A program made the translations under genes and the position numbers. DNA of 16,218 nucleotides from CAYZUE01 sp964481825 (GTDB taxonomy: Archaea; Hydrothermarchaeota; Hydrothermarchaeia; Hydrothermarchaeales; JALUUU01), in contig CAYZUE010000027.1 in NCBI GenBank assembly GCA_964481825.1, positions 1-16,218 of the forward strand, read 5' to 3'. Under the pieces are notes generated by a model, which worked only from the letters and a program-made list of their open reading frames with translations, was not told the origin of the DNA and searched no databases. Below, piece by piece: positions 6,563-13,259 of the stretch; the first letter of the stretch is position 1; each line of letters begins with the position of its first letter.

Positions 6563-7240
6563 TTATGAAACTCCTAAAGCTAAATCAGTTAAAGCAGCCT
6601 TAGGATTTGATGATTTAACTACCCCTGAAGCTAACAATACACCATCTGCTCCAAGATCTAAAGCTGCTTTTAAATCTTTTCCTGTGCTTATACCTGCACC
6701 ACATAATACCAGGATCTTACTTCTTATTGCCTTAACTGCATCAACTGAATTTCGTACAATATCTGGGTTAGCCTTTGAAACTGGTATACCTGATCCAATT
6801 AAATCAGGAGGCTCAATAGCAACTGAAGTTGGACTCATCTCAGCTAATGATTTACTAACCTGGATATTGTTAGAGCAAGCTATGGTTATTAAGTCCAGTT
6901 TATTTGCCTTCCTAATGACTTGATCAATATCTATAATTTTCATAGGGTTTTCAGAATGATTGAGCAAAGTCCCTTGACCACCAGAGGCCTTGATGGACTC
7001 TAACGCAATGTGTCCTGTAAAGCTACCAGGTTTGAACGAATCAACATGTTGCGCCAAAACTGGTATTTTAACATTTGCACTTACCAACCCTACATCAATC
7101 TGTTGAGGGCAGATAATAGTGGATATCCCTGTCTCCTTGGTAACTTCCTCACAGGCTTTAGCTAATAATAAACCTCTTTCCCCAGAAGATTCTTGATAAG
7201 ATTTTAAATTTAAGACTATCACTGGAGTTTTTATTTTCAT
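6563..7240 (-). CDS. tpiA: Triosephosphate isomerase (archaeal type)
   Basis: Interconverts glyceraldehyde 3-phosphate and dihydroxyacetone phosphate. At 225 residues it is the compact archaeal form, shorter than the roughly 250-residue bacterial and eukaryotic enzymes. The catalytic set is complete: NLKSY (Asn11, Lys13), LLNHSE (His95) and AIEPPDLIGSG (Glu143 at the start of the closing loop 6). The phosphate-binding end reads LVLCGAGIS and GADGVLLASGVVKS. A GGTGAG Shine-Dalgarno sequence precedes the ATG. The gene starts 13 nt after the fbp stop on the same strand. TPI makes the DHAP that the neighbouring aldolase/phosphatase uses, so the pair belongs together in gluconeogenesis. Confidence 0.97.
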   Translation of the reverse strand: MKIKTPVIVLNLKSYQESSGERGLLLAKACEEVTKETGISTIICPQQIDVGLVSANVKIPVLAQHVDSFKPGSFTGHIALESIKASGGQGTLLNHSENPMKIIDIDQVIRKANKLDLITIACSNNIQVSKSLAEMSPTSVAIEPPDLIGSGIPVSKANPDIVRNSVDAVKAIRSKILVLCGAGISTGKDLKAALDLGADGVLLASGVVKSSNPKAALTDLALGVS

Positions 7241-7253
7241 TATCTCACCATTC

Positions 7254-8369
7254 TTATTTTACCTTCTCAAACCTGTTTTTTAATTTGTCCATTACCTTTG
7301 GTAAAGTTGTATACTCCATCTCTTCCAAAGGTAATCTGTGAGGTTCAAAAGGTCCGTGTCGCCTCATATATTCTGCTACTTCTTGAGCTTTTTTTCGAGT
7401 GATATCATATGCAGGATCGTTAAATAAGTCAACTGGCCCGATTAAAGCAGCATTATTCACCTGAAAACCTGCGGCAATAACTCTTGGAGGGCCATCAAAT
7501 CGAGTGCACTGCGAATATTTGAAAGGAACAGGCATGAGAGGCCCATTATGAGAACCTCGCATCCATCCACTTACTAAGTGCGGAAATGCAAAAGGTTCAA
7601 GAATTTCTCCAAGAGCAGGTAACCCTGATTGTGCTCTGACTAAAGTAACGGGGTCGTCTTTTCCAACATATTCCCCTGCTATTTGATACAATTTTTCGGT
7701 ACTGATTGCTGCAACTGGCTCGTCATCTGGCAATTTTGGATGACCCTTCTTTGGATAAACTCGCTTAATCACATATCTGCTTTTCGCACCTATTAATGCA
7801 AGTATATCATACATCTCTTCTGGAGAATTCATAAAAACACGTTGATGGTTTTGGATATCCCATATTTCAAATGTAAAACCATCGTGACAACTAGAATCAA
7901 TAACTAATCCGGCGGTGTTAAATGGATCTGCAAACATTTTAAAAACGGGTAGATTAAACGCACCTGGTTCAGTCTTGTCCATCATAAAAGCAACAAGGGG
8001 TTCTCCTGACCTTTCAGTAAATTCGAGCTCTGCTATCCCCGGACCCAACCCTTTTACGTTTCCCGAAAACGCATCACTCAATAAATCTTGACCTGCGCCA
8101 TACAGTTTAAGTTCTTTTGCTTTCTTTGTAGCAGCTTTAAATGTATCCCATGCTAAACTATGAACCTTATTATTATCAGCTCCTCTATGATGCCCCATTA
8201 GTAATTCCAAGTCATCACCTGCGGCTAAAATATGAAAATCTACTATTAAACCGTCTTCTTTAGCTTTAGAAAGCTGTTTTTCTGCAATAATTTTTAAATC
8301 TGGATGGACTTTTGCATGTCCAGGATAGCTTCCCACATCAGCTTTAATTAAACTAATCGTTGTCTTCAT
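7254..8369 (-). CDS. fbp: Fructose-1,6-bisphosphate aldolase/phosphatase
   Basis: The bifunctional archaeal gluconeogenic enzyme: it condenses DHAP with GAP to fructose 1,6-bisphosphate and removes the 1-phosphate in the same active site, making the route to fructose 6-phosphate one-way. The 371 residues are the usual length. Visible are the N-terminal metal-binding residues in KADVGSYPGH (Asp11, His18) and AAGDDLELLMGHHRGAD (Asp52, Asp53). The aldolase loop GEYVGKDDP has Tyr234 and Lys237 with the same three-residue spacing as the catalytic Tyr and Schiff-base Lys of characterised homologues. The conserved GWMRGSHNGPLMPV segment is also present. The ATG has an AGGAGG site six bases upstream. 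It lies between yjbQ and tpiA on the same strand. Confidence 0.97.
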   Translation of the reverse strand: MKTTISLIKADVGSYPGHAKVHPDLKIIAEKQLSKAKEDGLIVDFHILAAGDDLELLMGHHRGADNNKVHSLAWDTFKAATKKAKELKLYGAGQDLLSDAFSGNVKGLGPGIAELEFTERSGEPLVAFMMDKTEPGAFNLPVFKMFADPFNTAGLVIDSSCHDGFTFEIWDIQNHQRVFMNSPEEMYDILALIGAKSRYVIKRVYPKKGHPKLPDDEPVAAISTEKLYQIAGEYVGKDDPVTLVRAQSGLPALGEILEPFAFPHLVSGWMRGSHNGPLMPVPFKYSQCTRFDGPPRVIAAGFQVNNAALIGPVDLFNDPAYDITRKKAQEVAEYMRRHGPFEPHRLPLEEMEYTTLPKVMDKLKNRFEKVK

Positions 8370-8375
8370 CTACTT

Positions 8376-8381
8376 CCTCCT
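8376..8381 (-). promoter_or_regulatory. Strong Shine-Dalgarno site of fbp
   Basis: AGGAGG on the minus strand lies six bases before the fbp ATG at 8369. A TATA-like TTTTAATATTAG at 8412-8423 on the same strand could give fbp its own transcript with a leader of about 23 nt, separate from read-through from yjbQ. Confidence 0.6.
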
Positions 8382-8434
8382 ACGTTATTGTCTATAACTC
8401 GTTTTACTTTCCTAATATTAAAACTATTGATAAT

Positions 8435-8854
8435 TTATTCGCCCATGAGTTGAAGAATTATCGTTCTTCTCCGAGATTTAGTATCTAAATTTATAAATAC
8501 AATCTGTTGATACGTGCCTAAGATAAGATTCCCATCAGCAAATGGAACAACCAAGCTTGGCCCTATAAAAGTAGCTCTAATATGACTTTTTCCATTATCA
8601 CATCCCCATGTCTCATGGTGGGAATACTCGATATTTGTAGGTGCAATCCTTTCAAGGGCTGAGGGCATATCCTTTAGAAGCCCAGGTTCAAATTCGATAG
8701 TACTTATTGCACCAGTGGCTCCTGGAACAAATACCGTGACAATTCCGTCTCGAATATTTGAATTCTTAAGAACTTTAACAACTTCATTAGTTATATCCTT
8801 AAGATCAACATCCGCTTTGCAATCTACTTCAATTTCCTTTGTAATAATCTTCAT
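8435..8854 (-). CDS. YjbQ/UPF0047 family protein
   Basis: A 139-residue member of the YjbQ (UPF0047) family, often labelled secondary thiamine-phosphate synthase because homologues can do that reaction weakly; the true role is unsettled. Family landmarks are VFVPGATGAISTIEFEPGL (42-60), EYSHHETWGCDNGKSHIRAT (77-96) with the conserved His pair, FIGPSLVVPF, and LILGTYQQIVFINLD near the C terminus, ending in a Arg-rich strand. The usual NGHSH reads NGKSH, so one of the conserved histidines is Lys. The gene stops 65 nt before the fbp start on the same strand, so it may be first in a yjbQ-fbp-tpiA unit, although fbp may also have its own promoter. Confidence 0.88.
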   Translation of the reverse strand: MKIITKEIEVDCKADVDLKDITNEVVKVLKNSNIRDGIVTVFVPGATGAISTIEFEPGLLKDMPSALERIAPTNIEYSHHETWGCDNGKSHIRATFIGPSLVVPFADGNLILGTYQQIVFINLDTKSRRRTIILQLMGE

Positions 8855-8967
8855 ATTTACTAAAGTTAGTACTATTTGATCCTTTAATTATTTTGGAATA
8901 TTAATAGTCCTTTATTTCCATTGATGATAAATGGATTGTTTCCCTTTGTACCTCTTTTTTATTAATG

Positions 8968-8979
8968 AAGAAAAATATG
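8968..8979 (-). terminator. T-rich terminator of the tRNA gene
   Basis: Four bases after the discriminator base the minus strand reads CATATTTTTCTT, a T-rich tract of the kind that ends archaeal transcripts. There is no hairpin. The call rests on position and composition. Confidence 0.4.
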
Positions 8980-8982
8980 TAA

Positions 8983-9086
8983 TGGGCCCGAAGGGATTCG
9001 AACCCTCGACCACCCGGTATCCCACATTTCATAGCTATGGAAATTGTTATGAGCCGGGCGCTCTAAACCGACTAAGCTACGGGCCC
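8983..9086 (-). tRNA. tRNA(CAU) with 29-nt intron: elongator Met, possibly Ile2
   Basis: Reads on the minus strand as a complete tRNA: acceptor GGGCCCG/CGGGCCC with discriminator A at 8983, D-arm GCTT/GAGC, anticodon stem CCCGG/CCGGG, loop CTCATAA with anticodon CAT at 9051-9049, five-base variable loop TGGTC, and T-arm GAGGG-TTCGAAT-CCCTT. The CCA tail is not encoded. A 29-nt intron (9047-9019) follows position 37; the mature tRNA has 75 nt. The anticodon stem lacks the three G-C pairs typical of the initiator, so this is not the initiator tRNA. The intron position favours elongator Met, commonly intron-bearing in archaea. The GGGCCCG acceptor is also seen in tRNA-Ile2, whose CAU is modified to read AUA, so that identity stays open. 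Confidence 0.93.
9019..9047 (-). other. tRNA intron with canonical bulge-helix-bulge
   Basis: The precursor folds into a textbook splice site. CUCA of the anticodon loop (9053-9050) pairs with intron UGGG (9024-9021) as the 4-bp central helix. It is flanked by the 3-nt bulges UAA (9049-9047) and AUA (9020-9018), with cleavage after the second base of each. The intron body forms a short stem between 9046-9040 and 9030-9025. This is what the archaeal tRNA splicing endonuclease recognises. Confidence 0.9.
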
Positions 9087-9119
9087 TTACTAAATTGATA
9101 CAATTTTATTACATGCATT

Positions 9120-9129
9120 TTTTTTAAAG
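9120..9129 (-). promoter_or_regulatory. Possible TATA box of the tRNA gene
   Basis: On the minus strand CTTTAAAAAA lies about 39 nt upstream of the mature 5' end. This would place transcription start roughly 12 nt before the tRNA, the usual arrangement. The region is generally A/T-rich, so the call is weak. Confidence 0.3.
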
Positions 9130-9239
9130 TTTTAAGTGATAAATATATCCTATAGAATCTCAGATAGAACGGATCATTAACTTTTTTAATCTAGGATTCA
9201 TGTTCCCTAAAATATTGTTAAAAATGATTTATCCAATAA

Positions 9240-9248
9240 ATATTTAAA
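9240..9248 (+). promoter_or_regulatory. Probable TATA box of the nuo operon
   Basis: ATATTTAAA is the best TATA-like element upstream of nuoA and is centred at about 9244. Transcription would then start near 9271, giving a leader of about 25 nt or a leaderless upstream frame that starts at 9271. An 8-bp repeat AACTATCG (9247-9254 and 9257-9264) sits directly behind it. Confidence 0.42.
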
Positions 9249-9270
9249 CTATCGGTAACTATCGAAAAAA

Positions 9271-9300
9271 ATGGTAAGATATATAGTGGTGATGCATTGA
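9271..9300 (+). CDS. Putative nine-residue leader peptide of nuoA
   Basis: An ATG-initiated frame encodes MVRYIVVMH and ends in TGA at 9298-9300. Its last four bases, TTGA, contain the nuoA TTG start, the same kind of stop/start overlap used at later junctions of the operon. The ATG falls where transcription should begin if the TATA box at 9240-9248 is used, so it could be translated as a leaderless frame and hand ribosomes to nuoA. A frame this short can arise by chance in this sequence; position and overlap are the only support. Confidence 0.3.
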   Translation: MVRYIVVMH

Positions 9301-9662
9301 ATTTAATAGATAACTATATACCCGTAATTATCTTCATTATTGTAGGTATAAGCTTTCCATTAGGTTCTCTAATTTTATCTAGATTGATAAGACCTACTAT
9401 AAAGAATCCAGAAAAATTCACCACATATGAATGTGGAGAAATTCCTATTGGTGAAGCCTGGCACCAATATAACATCCAATATTATATGTACGCAATTTTA
9501 CTTGTTATATTTGATGTAGAAGTACTTTTTTTTTATCCATGGGCCGTAGTTTATTTTGACCTGGGATTTCAGGTTTTAGCTGCTGGATTGTTATTCTTAC
9601 TTATTGTTTTTATTGGATTAGTATATGAATGGAAAAAAGGGGTCCTTGCATGGGCGCAATAA
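9297..9662 (+). CDS. nuoA: Complex I-like subunit NuoA
   Basis: Small membrane subunit at the junction of the peripheral and membrane arms of a Nuo/Fpo-type proton-pumping quinone reductase. It has 121 residues with three predicted membrane segments (about 8-30, 64-88, 92-112). The family motifs are YECGEIPIGEAW (44-55) and YYMYAILLVIFDVEVLFFYPWA (62-83); Cys46 and the FDVE acidic residues line the quinone-site loop region. The start is TTG, with GGTGA four bases before it; no ATG occurs in frame upstream before the promoter. First gene of the operon. The nuoB start lies 13 nt inside its 3' end. Confidence 0.95.
   Translation: MNLIDNYIPVIIFIIVGISFPLGSLILSRLIRPTIKNPEKFTTYECGEIPIGEAWHQYNIQYYMYAILLVIFDVEVLFFYPWAVVYFDLGFQVLAAGLLFLLIVFIGLVYEWKKGVLAWAQ
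9638..9644 (+). promoter_or_regulatory. Shine-Dalgarno site favouring nuoB start at 9650
   Basis: The G-rich AGGGGTC lies within the nuoA 3' coding end, a few bases before the ATG at 9650. The in-frame ATG at 9629 has no comparable site, so the later start is preferred. Confidence 0.5.
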
Positions 9663-10162
9663 CATTTATAAAAAGCAACAAATTGCAATCAATTGTTGAT
9701 AAAAACCCTATAGTTAGATTTGCAAGATCAAAGTCTCCATGGATGTTCTCTTTTGGATTAGCTTGCTGTGCAATCGAGATGATAACAGCAGGAACATCTC
9801 GCTTTGATGCTATGGAAAGATTTGGAATGCTTGCAAGAGCATCTCCTCGCCAGTCGGATGTAATGATAGTTGCTGGATGGGTAACTTCTAAAATGGCTCC
9901 AAGAGTTAAACGGCTTTACAACCAAATGCCTGAGCCTAAATATGTAATTGCAATGGGGGAGTGCTCAATCTGCGGAGGACCGTGGTTTGACTCGTACCAC
10001 GTTGTAGATGGTGTGGATAAAGTAATACCTGTTGATGTTTATATACCGGGCTGTCCCCCACGCCCGGAAGCTCTATTAGACGGTATAATAAAATTGCGAA
10101 AGATGATTCGAAATGGTGAGACAAACTACGATAAGAAAATGAGAGGTGAACTAAATGAGTGA
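9650..10162 (+). CDS. nuoB: Complex I-like subunit NuoB (cluster N2)
   Basis: Carries the terminal [4Fe-4S] cluster N2 that passes electrons to quinone at the interface with NuoD. All four cluster ligands are present: the adjacent Cys39-Cys40 (GLACCAIEM), Cys105 (MGECSICGG) and Cys135 (IPGCPPRPEALL). The protein has 170 residues from the ATG at 9650, a normal length. An in-frame ATG at 9629 would add seven residues, but the site at 9650 has AAGGGGT seven bases upstream and gives the usual short N terminus. It overlaps nuoA by 13 nt and nuoC by 8 nt. Confidence 0.96.
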   Translation: MGAITFIKSNKLQSIVDKNPIVRFARSKSPWMFSFGLACCAIEMITAGTSRFDAMERFGMLARASPRQSDVMIVAGWVTSKMAPRVKRLYNQMPEPKYVIAMGECSICGGPWFDSYHVVDGVDKVIPVDVYIPGCPPRPEALLDGIIKLRKMIRNGETNYDKKMRGELNE

Positions 10163-10640
10163 AATTCTTAGTTCGCTGACTGAAAAGTTTCCAGATTCAA
10201 TCACAAACACCAAGGTGCAACGAAAGACACGTATCTGGGTAACTGTAAAAATAGATGTCTTAATTGATGTTTGTGAATACCTTAAAAATAAACAAGATTT
10301 TAATCATCTATCAAGTGTAGTAGGAGTGGATTATAAAGATAGATTTGAAGTAGTGTACCATCTTTGGTCGTATTCTAAAAAAAGGCAACTTTCGCTAAAA
10401 GTACCCTTGGAAAAGGAGAATCCTAAAGTAAAAACAGTTACAAAAATCTGGCGTAGTGCAAATTGGCATGAAAGAGAGACAGCTGAACTTTTTGGAATAA
10501 CATTTGAAGAGCATCCATATCCAAAACATTTGCTATTAGCTGACGATTTTGAGGGTTATCCATTGAGGAAGGATTTCAAACTTGTGGAAAAACCTTGGTT
10601 TGATAAGAACGATGCATCTGAAAAACAAAAAACCGATTAG
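10155..10640 (+). CDS. nuoC: Complex I-like subunit NuoC (30-kDa type)
   Basis: Structural subunit of the peripheral arm, homologous to the mitochondrial 30-kDa and bacterial NuoC subunits; it holds no cofactor. 161 residues. The domain shows HLSSVVGVDYKDRFEVVYHLWS (51-72) and the signature NWHERETAELFGITFEEHPYPKHLLLADDFEGYPLRKDF (103-141 region). Separate nuoC and nuoD genes, rather than the nuoCD fusion of some bacteria, are usual for archaea. The ATG overlaps the end of nuoB by 8 nt (10155-10162), and the stop lies 10 nt before nuoD. Confidence 0.95.
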   Translation: MSEILSSLTEKFPDSITNTKVQRKTRIWVTVKIDVLIDVCEYLKNKQDFNHLSSVVGVDYKDRFEVVYHLWSYSKKRQLSLKVPLEKENPKVKTVTKIWRSANWHERETAELFGITFEEHPYPKHLLLADDFEGYPLRKDFKLVEKPWFDKNDASEKQKTD

Positions 10641-10650
10641 GGATATAATC

Positions 10651-11781
10651 ATGATGCCATTGAGAAAATTTGAATATGAGGAGATAGGTGAAGGACGTTT
10701 AGTTATAAATCTAGGACCCCAGCACCCAAGTACCCATGGAGTTTTACGTTTAATTGCTGAGCTTGATGGTGAGAGAGTTAAGAAAGTATTACCTATCATT
10801 GGATATCTCCATCGAGGATTTGAAAAAATAGCAGAAAATAGGAATTATCCAATGATTGTTCCACTTACAGATAGACTTGATTACCTATCGGCCATGAGTA
10901 ACAATATGGTTTATTGCCAAGCAATTGAAGAATTGATGAATATCAAAATATCTGAAAGAACTGAATACATTAGGGTCATAGTATTAGAACTTCAGCGAAT
11001 CGCGAGTCATTTAGCTTCAGTCGGATTTTTTGGGAACGATGTTGGAGTTACTTTCACAGCTATGATGTATACTTTTAGAGAACGAGAGCTCATAATTAAC
11101 CTTTTTGAAACATTAAGTGGTGCAAGATTAACTTATAATTACATAAGAATAGGCGGTTTGCGGGAGGACTTACCAAAGGGATTTGAAAATAATGTTCTCC
11201 AATCTATTGATATAATTGAAAAAAAAGTTGATGAATACGAAGAATTTTTTAGCGAAAACGAGATATTTCGGAGGAGAACCCAAGGGATTGGAGTTTTAAA
11301 ATTAAAAGATGCCATTAATTTAGGGGCAACCGGTCCTGTTCTAAGAGGTTCAGGACTAAAATCTGATGTGAGAGTAACAGACCCTTACACTATTTACGAT
11401 CGATTTGATTGGGACATTATAACAGAAAAAAAAGGTGATTGTTTTGCAAGATATAACATTTGGATTAACGAGATTCGGCAAAGTATCAGTATCGTGAGAC
11501 AGGCACTTAACGGACTCCCTAAAGGAGAGATTAATGTAAAAATTCCTAGAGTAATAAAACCAGAACCTGGAGAAGTGTATAGCAAGATAGAAAGCCCTAG
11601 AGGCGAACTTGCAATGAATGTAATTAGTGATGGAACCCCGAAACCATATCGGCTAAAAATAAGAAGTCCTGCATTTTGCAACCTCTCTTTACTACCAACT
11701 ATCTCAGAGGAAGGATTAATCGCGGATTTAATAGCAACACTTGGTTCAATTGACCCTGTATTTGGTGAGGTAGATAGGTAA
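10651..11781 (+). CDS. nuoD: Complex I-like subunit NuoD (49-kDa type)
   Basis: Forms the quinone-binding cavity with NuoB and derives from the large subunit of [NiFe] hydrogenases. 376 residues from the ATG at 10651; the open frame extends upstream inside nuoC, but the family N terminus and the gap after nuoC support this start. GPQHPSTHGVLRL contains His29, and DRLDY contains Tyr78. Both match the quinone-headgroup residues His38 and Tyr87 of the Thermus subunit. NYIRIGGLREDLP and the C-terminal DPVFGEVDR follow. Nickel-binding Cys pairs are absent at both ends, so this is a quinone-type rather than hydrogenase subunit. The stop and the nuoH start share one base (TAATG). Confidence 0.96.
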   Translation: MMPLRKFEYEEIGEGRLVINLGPQHPSTHGVLRLIAELDGERVKKVLPIIGYLHRGFEKIAENRNYPMIVPLTDRLDYLSAMSNNMVYCQAIEELMNIKISERTEYIRVIVLELQRIASHLASVGFFGNDVGVTFTAMMYTFRERELIINLFETLSGARLTYNYIRIGGLREDLPKGFENNVLQSIDIIEKKVDEYEEFFSENEIFRRRTQGIGVLKLKDAINLGATGPVLRGSGLKSDVRVTDPYTIYDRFDWDIITEKKGDCFARYNIWINEIRQSISIVRQALNGLPKGEINVKIPRVIKPEPGEVYSKIESPRGELAMNVISDGTPKPYRLKIRSPAFCNLSLLPTISEEGLIADLIATLGSIDPVFGEVDR

Positions 11782-12767
11782 TGGAATATTTATTATCTTT
11801 ATTAGTCTATTTATCTAACCCTTGGGTAAAGGGTTTAGTTGGGGGCATTGGACTAGCATTAGCAATTGCAGGTTCAATAGTTCTATTGCTTTGGGTTGAA
11901 AGGAAATTCATTGGGCGCCTTCAACATCGCTATGGGCCGAATAGGGTGGGAAAATTTGGTATTTTACAGCTTGTAGTTGATGGAATCAAACTTCTAACTA
12001 AAGAAGACATTATTCCAGATGCTGCAGATAAAACTGTATTCAAACTAGCACCAATAATTGGTTTTGCTATTGCATTCCTACCATTTCTTGCGATTCCTTT
12101 TAGTGAAACGATGATTGTATCGGATTTGAATGTAGGTATATTATTCATACTTGCAGTCTCATCGATGGCCGTTGTGCCAACTCTAATGGCCGGTTGGTCT
12201 CCAAATAATAAGTATAATCTCCTTGGAGGAATGCGCGCAGCGGCTTTAATGATCAGTTATGAAGTCCCTATGGGCCTAGCTATCATAGGGGTAGTAATGT
12301 TAACTGATTCTATGAGCATGGTGGAAATAGTTAAAGCTCAAGAAAAAATTTGGTTTATATTTCCTCAAGCACTAGGTTTCGTCGTATTCGTTGTGGCCGC
12401 GTTTATGGAAGCAGCTAGACTTCCTTTTGATTTACCTGAAGCTGAATCTGAGATTGTTCAAGGATGGACAACTGAGTTCTCTGGAATGAAATTTGCTATG
12501 TTACTCTTTGCAGAATATATACATTCAATACTAGCTTCATTATTAATTGTTATACTGTTTTTAGGAGGTTGGCATGGACCAATTCTACCAGCACCAATTT
12601 GGATTTTAATTAAAACATTCATAGTTATGCTAATTCTAATGTGGATGCGTGCGACAGTGCCACGAGTTAGAATTGATCAACTACTTAATGTTGGTTGGAA
12701 AGTACTAATCCCTCTGGCAATGATCAATATTGCTTTCACAGGGACAGCAAGGGTGATTTTAGGGTGA
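11781..12767 (+). CDS. nuoH: Complex I-like membrane subunit NuoH
   Basis: Membrane subunit that closes the quinone chamber and couples it to the proton channels. 328 residues with about eight membrane helices. Conserved stretches: WVERKFIGRLQHRYGPNRVG (38-57), the acidic quinone-site loop FMEAARLPFDLPEAESEIVQG (208-228; Glu210, Glu220, Glu222, Glu224), TEFSGMKFAMLLFAEY and WMRATVPRVRIDQLL near the C terminus. The start overlaps the nuoD stop by one base. In most Nuo/Fpo operons nuoI follows here; in this window the next gene, nuoJ, begins 4 nt after the nuoH stop. Confidence 0.96.
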   Translation: MEYLLSLLVYLSNPWVKGLVGGIGLALAIAGSIVLLLWVERKFIGRLQHRYGPNRVGKFGILQLVVDGIKLLTKEDIIPDAADKTVFKLAPIIGFAIAFLPFLAIPFSETMIVSDLNVGILFILAVSSMAVVPTLMAGWSPNNKYNLLGGMRAAALMISYEVPMGLAIIGVVMLTDSMSMVEIVKAQEKIWFIFPQALGFVVFVVAAFMEAARLPFDLPEAESEIVQGWTTEFSGMKFAMLLFAEYIHSILASLLIVILFLGGWHGPILPAPIWILIKTFIVMLILMWMRATVPRVRIDQLLNVGWKVLIPLAMINIAFTGTARVILG

Positions 12768-12771
12768 TATC

Positions 12772-13023
12772 GTGGAAATAATAGCTTTTGGTGTGATTTC
12801 ATTTATAATCCTATTAGCATCGATTGGTATGGTGGCTTCGAAAAATATGGTTCATAGTGCTCTTTCCCTAGCTGTTGCTTTTATTGGAATAGCTGCCCTA
12901 TTCATTTCCCTTGAAGCAGAATTCCTTGCCATGATTCAAGTGCTCATATACGCTGGAGCTGTTGTAGTCCTAATGTTGTTTGCAGTAATGCTTACTAAAA
13001 GGGATAGGGAGAGTTCTAGATGA
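12772..13023 (+). CDS. nuoJ1: NuoJ N-terminal half (split subunit)
   Basis: An 83-residue membrane protein equal to the first three helices of NuoJ. The third helix reads YAGAVVVLMLFAVML (60-74), the segment that contains the pi-bulge important for coupling in complex I, and Glu50 lies in the position of the conserved helix-2/3 acidic residue. The start is GTG, with AGGGTGAT overlapping the end of nuoH as its ribosome-binding site. The gene ends in ATGA, overlapping the start of the second half. nuoJ is also split in two in several haloarchaea and methanogens, so this is not a frameshift artefact: both halves have proper starts and stops. Confidence 0.88.
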   Translation: MEIIAFGVISFIILLASIGMVASKNMVHSALSLAVAFIGIAALFISLEAEFLAMIQVLIYAGAVVVLMLFAVMLTKRDRESSR

Positions 13024-13259
13024 CTGCTATAATCGATGGATTAAAAGGTGTTACACTATTAGTTTTCATATGGCTTCTTATAGCCTCAATTACAGATTTA
13101 AATTGGTACTCTGGAATAAATACCTTTGAAGGAACTACGGAGGCTATTGGGAGAGAGTTATTTTCAAATTACGTGTTTCAATTTGAAATAATAGCCATTT
13201 TATTACTTGCTGCTATGGTGGGGGCTATCTATCTTGCTAAGGAGGGAACGGTGAAATGA
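13020..13259 (+). CDS. nuoJ2: NuoJ C-terminal half (split subunit)
   Basis: A 79-residue protein with two membrane helices (about 6-26 and 50-72) corresponding to the last part of NuoJ. The segment LFSNYVFQFEIIAILLLAAMVGAIYLAKE (47-75 region) is the typical NuoJ C-terminal helix with its Phe-Glu pair. It begins within the ATGA overlap with the first half and ends in another ATGA overlap with nuoK, so the three genes are very likely translated in sequence. Short and divergent as a stand-alone protein, it is identified mainly from this helix and its place in the operon. Confidence 0.85.
   Translation: MTAIIDGLKGVTLLVFIWLLIASITDLNWYSGINTFEGTTEAIGRELFSNYVFQFEIIAILLLAAMVGAIYLAKEGTVK

Noticed and set aside
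10861..10884. Apparent loss of the quinone-binding Tyr in NuoD (VPLTDRLDY has Leu where some homologues have Tyr).
   Set aside because: Numbering against the Thermus subunit puts its essential Tyr87 at the Tyr of the DRLDY motif, which is present here as Tyr78, so the site is intact.
13020..13023. Frameshift or sequencing error splitting nuoJ.
   Set aside because: Both halves have proper starts and stops with an ATGA overlap like other junctions in the operon, and split nuoJ is known in archaea.
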